Below are positions 1 to 6,949 of a stretch of DNA of 27,370 nucleotides, piece by piece. The notes beneath the pieces are model-generated. The model was not told the origin of the DNA. It made no database searches and saw only the letters and a program-made list of their open reading frames with translations. Source of the DNA: JAEEJA01 sp036343175. Its GTDB lineage: Bacteria > Bacillota > Clostridia > Lachnospirales > Lachnospiraceae. Position 1 is the first letter of the stretch. Every line of letters starts with the position of its first letter. Both the position numbers and the translations under genes were made by a program. The stretch covers positions 1 through 27,370 of the forward strand of contig JAZASR010000026.1 of assembly GCA_036343175.1 (NCBI GenBank), given 5' to 3'.

Positions 1-6
1 ATATCA

Positions 7-2844
7 TTAATCGGTAACTGTATTATTATGACTGGTCCTTACCTTGCCCGATACCTTCTTTCCATCTCCAAAATAATACTTATATATGCTTCCCGCAAGC
101 TCTGCAGCATTGGAAGATGAATACCCGTTAGGTATAACGCATGTAACTGAGACCTTGGGATCTTCATAAGGGGCATATGAGACAAAGTATGCATGGTTGG
201 GATGATATACGGACTCCTGGGCCGTACCGGTCTTTCCGGCAACAGTCTGCTTAATGTCCTCAAAGTATGTTCCGATATGGCTGTCAGATCCATTTACGAC
301 CATATTCATGCCCTGATGGACAGCAGCCCAGTTTGAAGGTGATATTTCTGTTATCTCCTTATATTTCGGCGTCAGCTTCTTTACATTCTTGCCGTCATAG
401 TCGGATACTCTGTCCAGAAGGCTCAGATTAAAACGCTTTCCGCCGTTTGCAATGGTCGTAACATACTTTGACAATTGAACGGGTGCATACATATGAGTAC
501 CCTGCCCTATTGCGGAACGTACCGCATCTTTATCTGAGAAATGAGGCTCTGTCTCAGCTACCTCCACTCCCGACTTTGTATCAAGACCGAGCATTACCGC
601 ATATTTCTTAAGCTTCTTAAGACCGGTCTCATTGTCGACATTATCACCGATCTTGCCCGAGAGCCTGTAACCGACTGTATAAAAGAAATAGTTGCAGGAG
701 TCCATGATCGCTTCACTAACATTGATATTTCCATGAGATACGGAAGACCAGTCTTTTGGACTTGGGGTGATCTCCGTAAATACAAGCTTATCCATTATCC
801 TTGTGCCCGGAGAGATCACTCCGTCCTGAAGCCCTGTAAAGCTCGATACCATCTTAAATGTGGAACCGGGCGCAAGCTTCTGCATGGTAGGCCTGTTCAT
901 AAGAGGATATGCCTTTCGCTGAGTAATATAATTATAATAATAATCTGTGTCGACCTGGTTTGCCATCTTATTGTTGTCATAAGAAGGATATGAGACCATC
1001 GCCTTTACTTTTCCGGTTTTAACGTCGGTAATGACGATGGATCCGGAGCAGGGATCGAGTCCTAAGTCGCCCGGTGTTATCTCAAGCTTCCTTATCTCGT
1101 TTGTGATAAATGAATAGGCGGATATCATGCCAAGCTTTACATCGCGGTATTTCTTTGCATCATACTTTATATCACCCTGATCGAAAAGGATAAGACAGAG
1201 ATCCTTGCCTGAGAGCTCATAGTTATAAATGAGCGCGCTGTAGACCATCTTAGTGAATTCCTTATCGTTCTTAAGCAGCTTAAATGTCACATCGAGAAGC
1301 CTGTCAAATATCTCATCCTCAGAATATATCTTATCGCCTGCATTAAGAGCATCAAGATTTACATAATTCTGAGAGATCATATATCTTATGAACTCTCCGA
1401 GATTGATCTTTGAATCCTTATAATCCATAAGATGCTTTGAGGAGGACTTGACCTTTGAAGTATACAGCAGATCTTCATTCTTCATAAATGTATAGATATA
1501 ATTGATGAATTCGCTGTTCCTCTTATCGAGAGACCCTTCATCAAAGTCCTTTGATTCAAGCCAGCCGCGGAGCTTGCCGAATATCACTTTCCTCTTTGCC
1601 TTGAATTTCTTATATGTAGATCTCTCAAGATCAGAGGCATCTTCCTCGGTGAATCTGTCTACATCAATGATGTTATTTGCTATCAATGCATTATAAACGT
1701 CATAGATAGGGGTCTTGATATTTTTAGTCGACTGCCCCCTGGTCCCGGCATCCGGACTGTCAACGATATTCTGAAGAAGGATGCCTGTGATCTGCTCCTC
1801 GAGCAGCTTATAGCACTCTTTCTGCAATTTTGTATCTATGGACAGGTAGACGTCATTTCCGGCTTTTGCCTGCGATACGGCGACTTCGCTTACGATCCGG
1901 CTTGTAGAGGTATTGATGGTTATCTTTTCTTCACCCTTCTTACCCTTGAGATACTTTTCACAGCTTTCTTCTATGCCGGTAATGCCTATCTGGTCATCGG
2001 AGGTATAGTCGGTATCAGGATCATCTTCTTTAAGCTCTGCAAGCTTTTCATCGGAAATCCCGCCTGTATATCCTATTATATTCGAATAATATTTGCTTTT
2101 ATTGTAGACACGTGAGATATCTTCAGTGATATCAAAGCCTTTGAGCACATCTGAATGTTCCTTGATAGAGGCAACTGTCTTCTGACTTACGTCCTTTGAA
2201 ATGGTCACCGGATCGTACTTTGTGAAACGCTTAATGAACATATTGTACCTTATGGCCATGATCTTTAAGGCCATATCATCATCATACTGGTCACCTATGT
2301 CGAAACCGCCGGTATTTACGCTGTCATAACGCAGATGTTCATACATCTGATCGGCTGTCATTTCCTTTTCATCCACTGTAAGATCATTGACGCTCTTCAG
2401 ACCAAAGACTTCAGCTTTGAAGTGCAGAAGTGAATTTCCGCTGATATTATATTTAAGCCTTCCGCTCCTGTCACGCTCTATGTAGAACTCAACGTCAACC
2501 GATCCGCCGTTCTTCTCTATTATCCTGATAAGGAGCTCTATCATACGGTTCTTCTCTTCAGATGTCTGATCAAGTCCAAGATCCTGATATATAACATTGT
2601 ATGAAAGCTTATTATAGGCAAGAAGCACGCCGTTGCAGTCGTATATTCTGCCTCTTGCAGCCTTTATGGGCTTGCTCTTCTCCTGAACCTCGGAAACGTT
2701 CTTCTCGAGCTCGTCAGACTGAACTATCTGCAGCCTGAACATTCTCAGGACAAGTATTAATGAAAGTATAACAAAAACTATGGAAAGCAGCAGATATCGT
2801 GAATTCACGAACTTGCGCAGACTTTCCCGGATTTCATCTAACAT
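7..2844 (-). CDS. mrdA: Penicillin-binding protein 2, elongation transpeptidase (enlarged)
   Basis: Class B penicillin-binding protein that cross-links peptidoglycan during side-wall elongation, anchored outside the membrane. One N-terminal membrane helix lies at about residues 17-39. A dimerisation/pedestal region follows, with the RG-RIYD-NG-LA motif at 64-76. The transpeptidase domain has all three active-site motifs: STFK (catalytic Ser661, Lys664), SCN (716-718) and KTGT (871-874). At 945 residues it is clearly longer than the 600-720 usual for PBP2. Most of the excess is a block at about 352-597, between the LSID..LQ segment and the start of the transpeptidase domain (SGSIVITDV). It is the last gene of the radC-mreB-mreC-mreD-mrdA cluster, 88 bases after mreD, which supports the elongation role over a division role (PBP3/SpoVD). 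The stop codon is at the window edge. Identification is secure; the function of the insert is unknown. Confidence 0.93.
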   Translation of the reverse strand: MLDEIRESLRKFVNSRYLLLSIVFVILSLILVLRMFRLQIVQSDELEKNVSEVQEKSKPIKAARGRIYDCNGVLLAYNKLSYNVIYQDLGLDQTSEEKNRMIELLIRIIEKNGGSVDVEFYIERDRSGRLKYNISGNSLLHFKAEVFGLKSVNDLTVDEKEMTADQMYEHLRYDSVNTGGFDIGDQYDDDMALKIMAIRYNMFIKRFTKYDPVTISKDVSQKTVASIKEHSDVLKGFDITEDISRVYNKSKYYSNIIGYTGGISDEKLAELKEDDPDTDYTSDDQIGITGIEESCEKYLKGKKGEEKITINTSTSRIVSEVAVSQAKAGNDVYLSIDTKLQKECYKLLEEQITGILLQNIVDSPDAGTRGQSTKNIKTPIYDVYNALIANNIIDVDRFTEEDASDLERSTYKKFKAKRKVIFGKLRGWLESKDFDEGSLDKRNSEFINYIYTFMKNEDLLYTSKVKSSSKHLMDYKDSKINLGEFIRYMISQNYVNLDALNAGDKIYSEDEIFDRLLDVTFKLLKNDKEFTKMVYSALIYNYELSGKDLCLILFDQGDIKYDAKKYRDVKLGMISAYSFITNEIRKLEITPGDLGLDPCSGSIVITDVKTGKVKAMVSYPSYDNNKMANQVDTDYYYNYITQRKAYPLMNRPTMQKLAPGSTFKMVSSFTGLQDGVISPGTRIMDKLVFTEITPSPKDWSSVSHGNINVSEAIMDSCNYFFYTVGYRLSGKIGDNVDNETGLKKLKKYAVMLGLDTKSGVEVAETEPHFSDKDAVRSAIGQGTHMYAPVQLSKYVTTIANGGKRFNLSLLDRVSDYDGKNVKKLTPKYKEITEISPSNWAAVHQGMNMVVNGSDSHIGTYFEDIKQTVAGKTGTAQESVYHPNHAYFVSYAPYEDPKVSVTCVIPNGYSSSNAAELAGSIYKYYFGDGKKVSGKVRTSHNNTVTD

Positions 2845-2932
2845 GACTCTCCTTCTAAAAACTGCTGACTAACGTTAACTGTTTTTACCTCAAATACCCT
2901 GAAATATATAAGTTCTTATATTCACACCCATA

Positions 2933-3481
2933 TTATTGCATTCCTTCTGCTTCCTTTTTCCTCTGCTTCTCATCCTCGATCGGCTTATCGCTTACAGGAT
3001 ACATCTTTCTGTCGAGCCATACCGCAAACAGAACTATCAGCATTCCAAATACAGCCGTATATATAAGGTCCGGAATGATGATGTTCACCAGATAGGATAA
3101 AAAAGCAAGCCTTCCTCTTAGCAGATAGGAAAAGACATAGAAAAGAGTGAGCTGGACAAGATCCGCTGATGCAAGCACAATAAACGGGACTACTATATCA
3201 TTCTTCGAATAATATTTCCTGAATAATGCACATGTATATCCGATCAGCAGATAGATCAGGGCATTAATGCCTATAACATCAAAAAACATTATATCGATAA
3301 GGAGGCCGGACATGACCCCTGCAAACATCCCGGGTCCTCTTCCGTAAAGAAGTGCATATATACAGGTTGCCGAAAGAAGAAGATCCGGCATCACTCCCGA
3401 TGGAAATATCCTCTTGAGTACTGCTGTTTCAAGCAGAAAGAGGAATAAAATAAGAAAAAAAGCACTTATATATCTTTTCAT
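2933..3481 (-). CDS. mreD: Rod shape-determining protein MreD
   Basis: Small integral membrane protein of the elongasome, 182 residues, the usual size for MreD. The sequence is almost wholly hydrophobic, with about five predicted membrane helices (roughly 3-22, 28-55, 62-85, 95-120 and 130-160), a conserved-looking LLYGRGPGMFAGVMSGLLID stretch at about 45-64, and a charged cytoplasmic C-terminal tail. The ATG lies 6 bases after the mreC stop, and its AGGA ribosome binding site overlaps the end of mreC, so the two are probably translationally coupled. MreD has no catalytic motif; the call rests on hydrophobic pattern, length and position between mreC and mrdA. Confidence 0.9.
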   Translation of the reverse strand: MKRYISAFFLILFLFLLETAVLKRIFPSGVMPDLLLSATCIYALLYGRGPGMFAGVMSGLLIDIMFFDVIGINALIYLLIGYTCALFRKYYSKNDIVVPFIVLASADLVQLTLFYVFSYLLRGRLAFLSYLVNIIIPDLIYTAVFGMLIVLFAVWLDRKMYPVSDKPIEDEKQRKKEAEGMQ

Positions 3482-3487
3482 AATACA

Positions 3488-4375
3488 TTAATCCTGTTCG
3501 TTTCCGGAAAGCATACTTTCAAGATCCTCTGTCTCCTTAAGCTGCGTAATGACAAGCACCATATCAAGGCTCTTAAAGTCGACTGCAGGAGTAAGGTATC
3601 CCGTAACAGAAAGGGCTGAAGCATCTTTATTCATGTCCTTTGCATACCCTATAAGAATGCCAGGCAGATACCTGTCGCTTATCTGAGATGTAACTACCTC
3701 TGCTCCATCGTCTATCTTTGCATCACTTGCCACCTGACCTATGTCTATAACGCCCTTATTCATATCATTCAGATTGCCGGATACAATACAGTTTTCCTTT
3801 GACTTTAAGAATACGGCAGAAACATTGCTGTCATCGTCGATTATTGATCTGACTCTTGAATAGTTGTTATTTACCTCGGTAACGATACCGACAAGTCCGG
3901 TACCGGCAATAACGTTCATGTTCTTTTTTATCCCCTGACTGCTTCCCTTGTCTATGACAAAGGAATTGTACCAGTTATCCGGTTCGGAGCTTATGACTCT
4001 GGCTGCGACCTTTGGATATGAAGCATACTGTTCATCGAGGTCATACAGCTCTCTGAAGTTCTTGAGCTCATATTTATCCTGCTCCATAAGCCTGTTCTGA
4101 GCCTTAAGTTCTTTAAGCTCTTTTTTTAAGCTTTTATTTTCTGTTACCAGATCCGATTTGGAATGCAGATAATCCATTTTTCCGGCTATCCATATGCCGA
4201 CGTTATTGATGCCCTTCTGCATCGGGGCAACAACGCTTATCACCGTGTTCCTTACAGGTACCATTTTTTCCCGGAATCTGAAGGATACAAACATTCCAAT
4301 AAGAATAAGTACGATCAGTATTGCAAGAACATACTTTGGATCTATGACCATTTTGGTCTTTCTGTTGAGTTTCAT
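3488..4375 (-). CDS. mreC: Rod shape-determining protein MreC
   Basis: Extracytoplasmic scaffold of the elongation complex, linking the MreB side to PBP2. The 295 residues show a short basic N-terminus, one membrane helix at about 15-32, a heptad-like coiled coil at about 70-112 (K/E/L-rich, used for dimerisation) and a C-terminal beta-barrel domain at about 122-280. The barrel contains the family's typical GTGLVGIVTEV segment (158-168) and a DDDSNVSA stretch. The ATG is preceded by AAGGAG at a normal distance. It sits 107 bases downstream of the MreB-like gene and is followed at once by mreD. Length and architecture are normal for the family. Confidence 0.93.
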   Translation of the reverse strand: MKLNRKTKMVIDPKYVLAILIVLILIGMFVSFRFREKMVPVRNTVISVVAPMQKGINNVGIWIAGKMDYLHSKSDLVTENKSLKKELKELKAQNRLMEQDKYELKNFRELYDLDEQYASYPKVAARVISSEPDNWYNSFVIDKGSSQGIKKNMNVIAGTGLVGIVTEVNNNYSRVRSIIDDDSNVSAVFLKSKENCIVSGNLNDMNKGVIDIGQVASDAKIDDGAEVVTSQISDRYLPGILIGYAKDMNKDASALSVTGYLTPAVDFKSLDMVLVITQLKETEDLESMLSGNEQD

Positions 4376-4424
4376 CTGGTCTGTTCTCCTTATATGAGAC
4401 CTTTTATAATTTATCTATGCTGCG

Positions 4425-4475
4425 CCTGATCTTATATATATAAGCAGGCCCGATATATGATACGTCTTACCGGGC
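4425..4475 (-). other. Two adjacent potential hairpins between mreB-like gene and mreC
   Basis: In the 107-base gap, 4431-4444 is a perfect 14-base palindrome (CTTATATATATAAG) flanked by CCTG/CAGG at 4425-4428 and 4445-4448. An overlapping GCCCG/CGGGC pair lies at 4448-4452 and 4471-4475. Neither is followed by a U-tract in the minus-strand transcript, so they do not look like intrinsic terminators. They could be mRNA processing or stability structures that change expression between mreB and mreC. Purely structural observation. Confidence 0.35.
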
Positions 4476-4482
4476 AGCTTTA

Positions 4483-5499
4483 TCAGACATTAAGTTTAAG
4501 GGCATATTTTGAAATAAGCTTCTGGTCTTCGACAAGTCTGCTTAAGCCAAGTATTACGGTCTTTTGAGCCTTCTTCGTAGTATTGACCGTACATTGCATG
4601 AAATCCGCAAGGAATTGATCAAGACCGCTTATCCATGATGAAGCACCGGTAAGATAAGCTCCTTCGCTCTTAATAGATGAAAGGATCTCAGGCGGCGTGT
4701 GTTCCAATATGGAAAGCGACTGGACCGCGATCTCATTGAATATACCTTTAAGAAGCGGATATATCTCATCAGACTTTAATGTAACTTCGCGGGGAAGGCC
4801 GGTCATTAAGTCGCGCCCCATACAGGAAGCCTCCCTCAGGGTACCGACAGCGGATACAGCATCTATTTTCAATCTTTCAGCTGACCTTGTACCTATGATA
4901 AAGTTCTTTTCTTTTCTTATATAATTATTGATGATACTGTCAATATGGCTGCCGCCGTATGGTATAAGTTTGGATACGATGATCCCCTCCCCTGCGGTGA
5001 TCGAGACTTCTGTGGTATCAGCGCCGACATTTATTATCATATGGCCTTTCTGGTCGTTCTCATCAAGTTCAAGACCTAAGGCATCCAGAACAGGCATATT
5101 TATGAGGCAGACATTCCCCGGTCTGTATTTGCCTCGTTCTATGACCTTTTTATATGCATTCTTCTGAACTTCAGACAGGCTTGCAGATACAGCAAGAAGG
5201 AAATCAGCTCCTTTCACCCTGCCATAATCCTTAAGCTTGACAGCGAGGAAATCCCACATTTTGACCATATCATCCAAATGTGCTACCGCCCCATCCTTAA
5301 TGGGGAACTTAACATTTAAACTATCGGGAGACTTTTCATACATTTCGTAGGCTTCATCTCCCATAGCGACAGCTTCTTCGCCTTCGCCCCTCCCTATAGT
5401 GGCAATGCAGGACCTTTCATTGAGTATGATACCGGTCTTTCTCTTACAGACCTTTGTGCTTCCGCTTCCAAAATCTATTCCATAAACGTTATTAAACAT
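4483..5499 (-). CDS. mreB: MreB-family actin-like protein with altered ATP-site residues
   Basis: Actin-fold protein of the MreB family, 338 residues (normal length), in the standard mre gene position. Recognisable MreB landmarks are an MFNNVYGIDFGSGSTKV start (phosphate-1, Asp9/Gly11), FPIKDGAVAHLDD at 65-77, SKLIPYGGSHIDSIINNYIR at 176-195, GRDLMTGLPREVTL at 228-241 and ILEHTPPEI at 264-272. The nucleotide pocket departs from the family. The usual IEEPMAAAIG segment reads INMPVLDALG (133-142), so the glutamate pair containing the catalytic residue is Asn134-Met135. Phosphate-2, normally DIGGGTT, reads NVGADTT (157-163). The adenosine motif LTGGGA reads LTGASS (283-288). It could still bind nucleotide and polymerise but hydrolyse poorly, or act as a structural paralogue beside a canonical MreB elsewhere in the genome. 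An AAAGGA site precedes the ATG, about 13 bases upstream. Confidence 0.85.
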   Translation of the reverse strand: MFNNVYGIDFGSGSTKVCKRKTGIILNERSCIATIGRGEGEEAVAMGDEAYEMYEKSPDSLNVKFPIKDGAVAHLDDMVKMWDFLAVKLKDYGRVKGADFLLAVSASLSEVQKNAYKKVIERGKYRPGNVCLINMPVLDALGLELDENDQKGHMIINVGADTTEVSITAGEGIIVSKLIPYGGSHIDSIINNYIRKEKNFIIGTRSAERLKIDAVSAVGTLREASCMGRDLMTGLPREVTLKSDEIYPLLKGIFNEIAVQSLSILEHTPPEILSSIKSEGAYLTGASSWISGLDQFLADFMQCTVNTTKKAQKTVILGLSRLVEDQKLISKYALKLNV

Positions 5500-5553
5500 A
5501 AATACGTTCGTTTCCTTTCGACATAAACCATAAGGGACAAGGGCTTTACAAAG

Positions 5554-6264
5554 TCACTCCGGAAGGAGATCAAATTCCTTCATGCTTATGTATCTGTTAT
5601 CACCTATTATCACATGATCCAGAAGCTTTATACCCATGACCTTACCGGAATTGTAGATCTTCCTGGTGATCTGGATATCCTGTTCAGATGGAGCAGGATC
5701 TCCGGTCGGATGATTATGGATAAGCACCAGACCGCATGCCTTATACTTTACAGCATTATAGAAGACCTCACGCGGTGAAAGATATGATGCATCAAATGAA
5801 CCATGTGAAAGATACACTTCCTTTATGAGCTCAAGCCTGGCATTCAGTATCAAAAGCCTTACTTCCTCTGTCGGAAGACCCATCATAAGGCTCATGTAGT
5901 GATCGGCTATGGCATCCGGAGTATCGAATTTAAGCCTTCCCTGATCAGTCCTCGATGACAGCACCCTCCTGGCAGTCTCTCCAAGACACGCAAGCTCTAT
6001 GCTCTTTACCCTGCCAATGCCTTCTATGCTCTTCAATTCTTCCGCATCGACTGAAAGAAGGCCGCCAAGGCTTCGTCCTGGCAGTGAATCGAGCACCTTT
6101 GATGAAAGCTCGGTACAGTTGAGCTTTTTTGTTCCTGTTCTTAAGAATACGCTTAAGAGTTCTGCATCGCTTAAGCTCTGCGGTCCATAGGTCTCGCATT
6201 TTTCATAAGGCCTGCGTTCTGCAGGCAGTTCCTTAATAGTTACATTTTTCTGATCTTTAAGCAT
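5554..6264 (-). CDS. radC: RadC family JAB/MPN-domain protein
   Basis: UPF0758/RadC protein, 236 residues, full length. The N-terminal part has a helix-hairpin-helix-like segment (SIEGIGRVKSIEL, 79-91). The C-terminal MPN domain carries the JAMM metal motif HNHPTGDPAPSEQD with His183, His185 and Asp196, and a preceding Glu in PTEEV at about 131-135. Metal-dependent hydrolase chemistry is expected from the fold. The old DNA-repair assignment is doubtful and the substrate of chromosomal RadC is not established. AAGGAGG precedes the ATG at a good distance. It heads the mre cluster, as in Bacillus subtilis, where radC lies just upstream of mreBCD, so the arrangement is conserved rather than new. 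Confidence 0.92.
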   Translation of the reverse strand: MLKDQKNVTIKELPAERRPYEKCETYGPQSLSDAELLSVFLRTGTKKLNCTELSSKVLDSLPGRSLGGLLSVDAEELKSIEGIGRVKSIELACLGETARRVLSSRTDQGRLKFDTPDAIADHYMSLMMGLPTEEVRLLILNARLELIKEVYLSHGSFDASYLSPREVFYNAVKYKACGLVLIHNHPTGDPAPSEQDIQITRKIYNSGKVMGIKLLDHVIIGDNRYISMKEFDLLPE

Positions 6265-6338
6265 TATTGCCTCCTTACCATTAATGCAAGGCTCCCCGGC
6301 AAATAATGAGACTATGCCAATTAAGCACAGTTATTTAT

Positions 6339-6367
6339 ATAATAGCATATTGCGCTTCATTTGTACA
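6339..6367 (-). promoter_or_regulatory. Sigma-A-type promoter for radC-mre cluster
   Basis: On the minus strand, TGTACA (4 of 6 to TTGACA, 6362-6367) is separated by exactly 17 bases from TATTAT (5 of 6 to TATAAT, 6339-6344). Transcription would start near 6332, giving a leader of about 68 bases before the radC ATG at 6264. It is the only good promoter I see between the terminator at 6858 and radC. Confidence 0.65.
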
Positions 6368-6439
6368 CTTTATCGAAAAATGCGATATTTGCTTCGAACC
6401 AAAAAAATATACTTTTTCGGACATTCACAGTTCCCTTTT

Positions 6440-6640
6440 ATCATCAGCCTTTTTAAGTTATAATAGCACTTTGTGGTCAGGTAGTGGCTTTTGGACTTTT
6501 CTTTCGCTCACTTCTTCACGTCAGAACTTGTCAGGCTTTTGGCAAGTTCCAAAGGTTGGCTTTAGCCAACCGATGAGAATAGGTCCAAAGCCACTTACCT
6601 GACCATCAAAGTGCTTTTCCAGTTACTTAAGGCTGATGAT
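6440..6640. repeat. Structured element A: long imperfect inverted repeat enclosing two hairpins
   Basis: Arms 6440-6496 and 6583-6640 (57 and 58 bases) are inverted copies. ATCATCAGCC pairs without mismatch at the outer end, and AGCACTTTG and TGGTCAGGTA follow with only a few single-base slips; the inner end reads GGCTTT(T)GGAC. Between the arms lie a 7-bp hairpin GAACTTG/CAAGTTC (6524-6530, 6543-6549) and an 8-bp hairpin GGTTGGCT/AGCCAACC (6554-6561, 6564-6571). As RNA this folds into a long closing stem on a three-way junction. It could be a non-coding RNA, a leader structure or a palindromic miniature element. No target-site duplication is evident at the ends. The strand is unknown. Part of the gene-free stretch 6265-6949. 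Confidence 0.6.
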
Positions 6641-6665
6641 GCATGAAATCCTGGACTTCCAAGAT

Positions 6666-6766
6666 AATTGCCTGCGATATTTATTACACACACGTAGCAA
6701 ATATCGCAGGCAATTTATAAAGTTTGGCGTTGTACGCCAACCGATTTTATCAAAGAGCGATAAAAT
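6666..6766. repeat. Structured element B: three consecutive perfect hairpins
   Basis: Three hairpins stand in series. The first is a perfect 17-bp stem (6666-6682 with 6699-6715, loop 16), the second a 7-bp stem TTGGCGT/ACGCCAA with loop TGT (6724-6740), and the third an 8-bp stem ATTTTATC/GATAAAAT (6744-6751, 6759-6766). The second hairpin is followed by CCGAT exactly as in element A, so both elements contain GCCAACCGAT. The core of the first stem (TGCGATATTTGCT) is also present at 6381-6393 as an inverted copy of 6696-6708. No U-tract follows, so these are not ordinary terminators. Beyond it, 6767-6857 shows a purine-rich run and CGAAAAAGTAT (6808-6818), the inverse of 6409-6419. Confidence 0.55.
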
Positions 6767-6857
6767 TTCATTCTTTGGAAATTAAGGTTTGCGGAGGAGA
6801 GAAAAAACGAAAAAGTATAATTCTTTGATCAAGTCCGGTCTAAAGTAAGGTATAAGA

Positions 6858-6887
6858 AAAGCGGATCGCTTTTTAGCGATCCGCTTT
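6858..6887 (-). terminator. Intrinsic terminator after the Met gamma-lyase family gene
   Basis: Perfect 13-bp stem AAAGCGGATCGCT/AGCGATCCGCTTT with a TTTT loop on the plus strand (AAAA on the minus). Read on the minus strand it is followed by TTCTTATA, a better U-tract than on the plus strand, where TTTGTATG follows. It lies 63 bases past the stop codon at 6950. It may work in both directions. Confidence 0.7.
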
Positions 6888-6927
6888 GTATGAGTTAAAT
6901 CGGCTTTGTATGAGAGAAATCCGATTT
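6883..6927 (-). repeat. 20-base tandem duplication and second weak hairpin beside the terminator
   Basis: GCTTTGTATGAG..AAATC occurs at 6883-6901 and again at 6903-6921 with a 20-base period. The second copy allows a 7-bp stem AAATCGG/CCGATTT (6897-6903, 6921-6927). On the minus strand this comes before the main terminator. It looks like a small slippage duplication that grew from the terminator arm. Confidence 0.4.
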
Positions 6928-6949
6928 TCTTGTGATAAGAGAAAATGCA

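Noticed and set aside
541..993. 150-residue plus-strand frame inside mrdA
   Set aside because: Antisense to the conserved transpeptidase domain with all three active-site motifs; a shadow frame.
4483..5499. MreB-like gene as a pseudogene
   Set aside because: The frame is intact at full family length with ordinary initiation and conserved fold motifs; only nucleotide-site residues differ.
6306..6602. 98-residue plus-strand frame across the radC promoter and element A
   Set aside because: No ribosome binding site, begins inside the opposite-strand radC leader, and ends in an inverted repeat arm.
6440..6640. Element A as a 6S RNA gene
   Set aside because: The overall size and long closing stem are similar, but I cannot identify the single large central bubble; instead there are two hairpins on a junction.
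6636..6785. A 49-codon open frame (starting ATGATGCAT) running through element B
   Set aside because: It has only a weak AAGG upstream, its sequence is dictated by three perfect hairpins, and the peptide has no recognisable composition; structure explains it better than coding.
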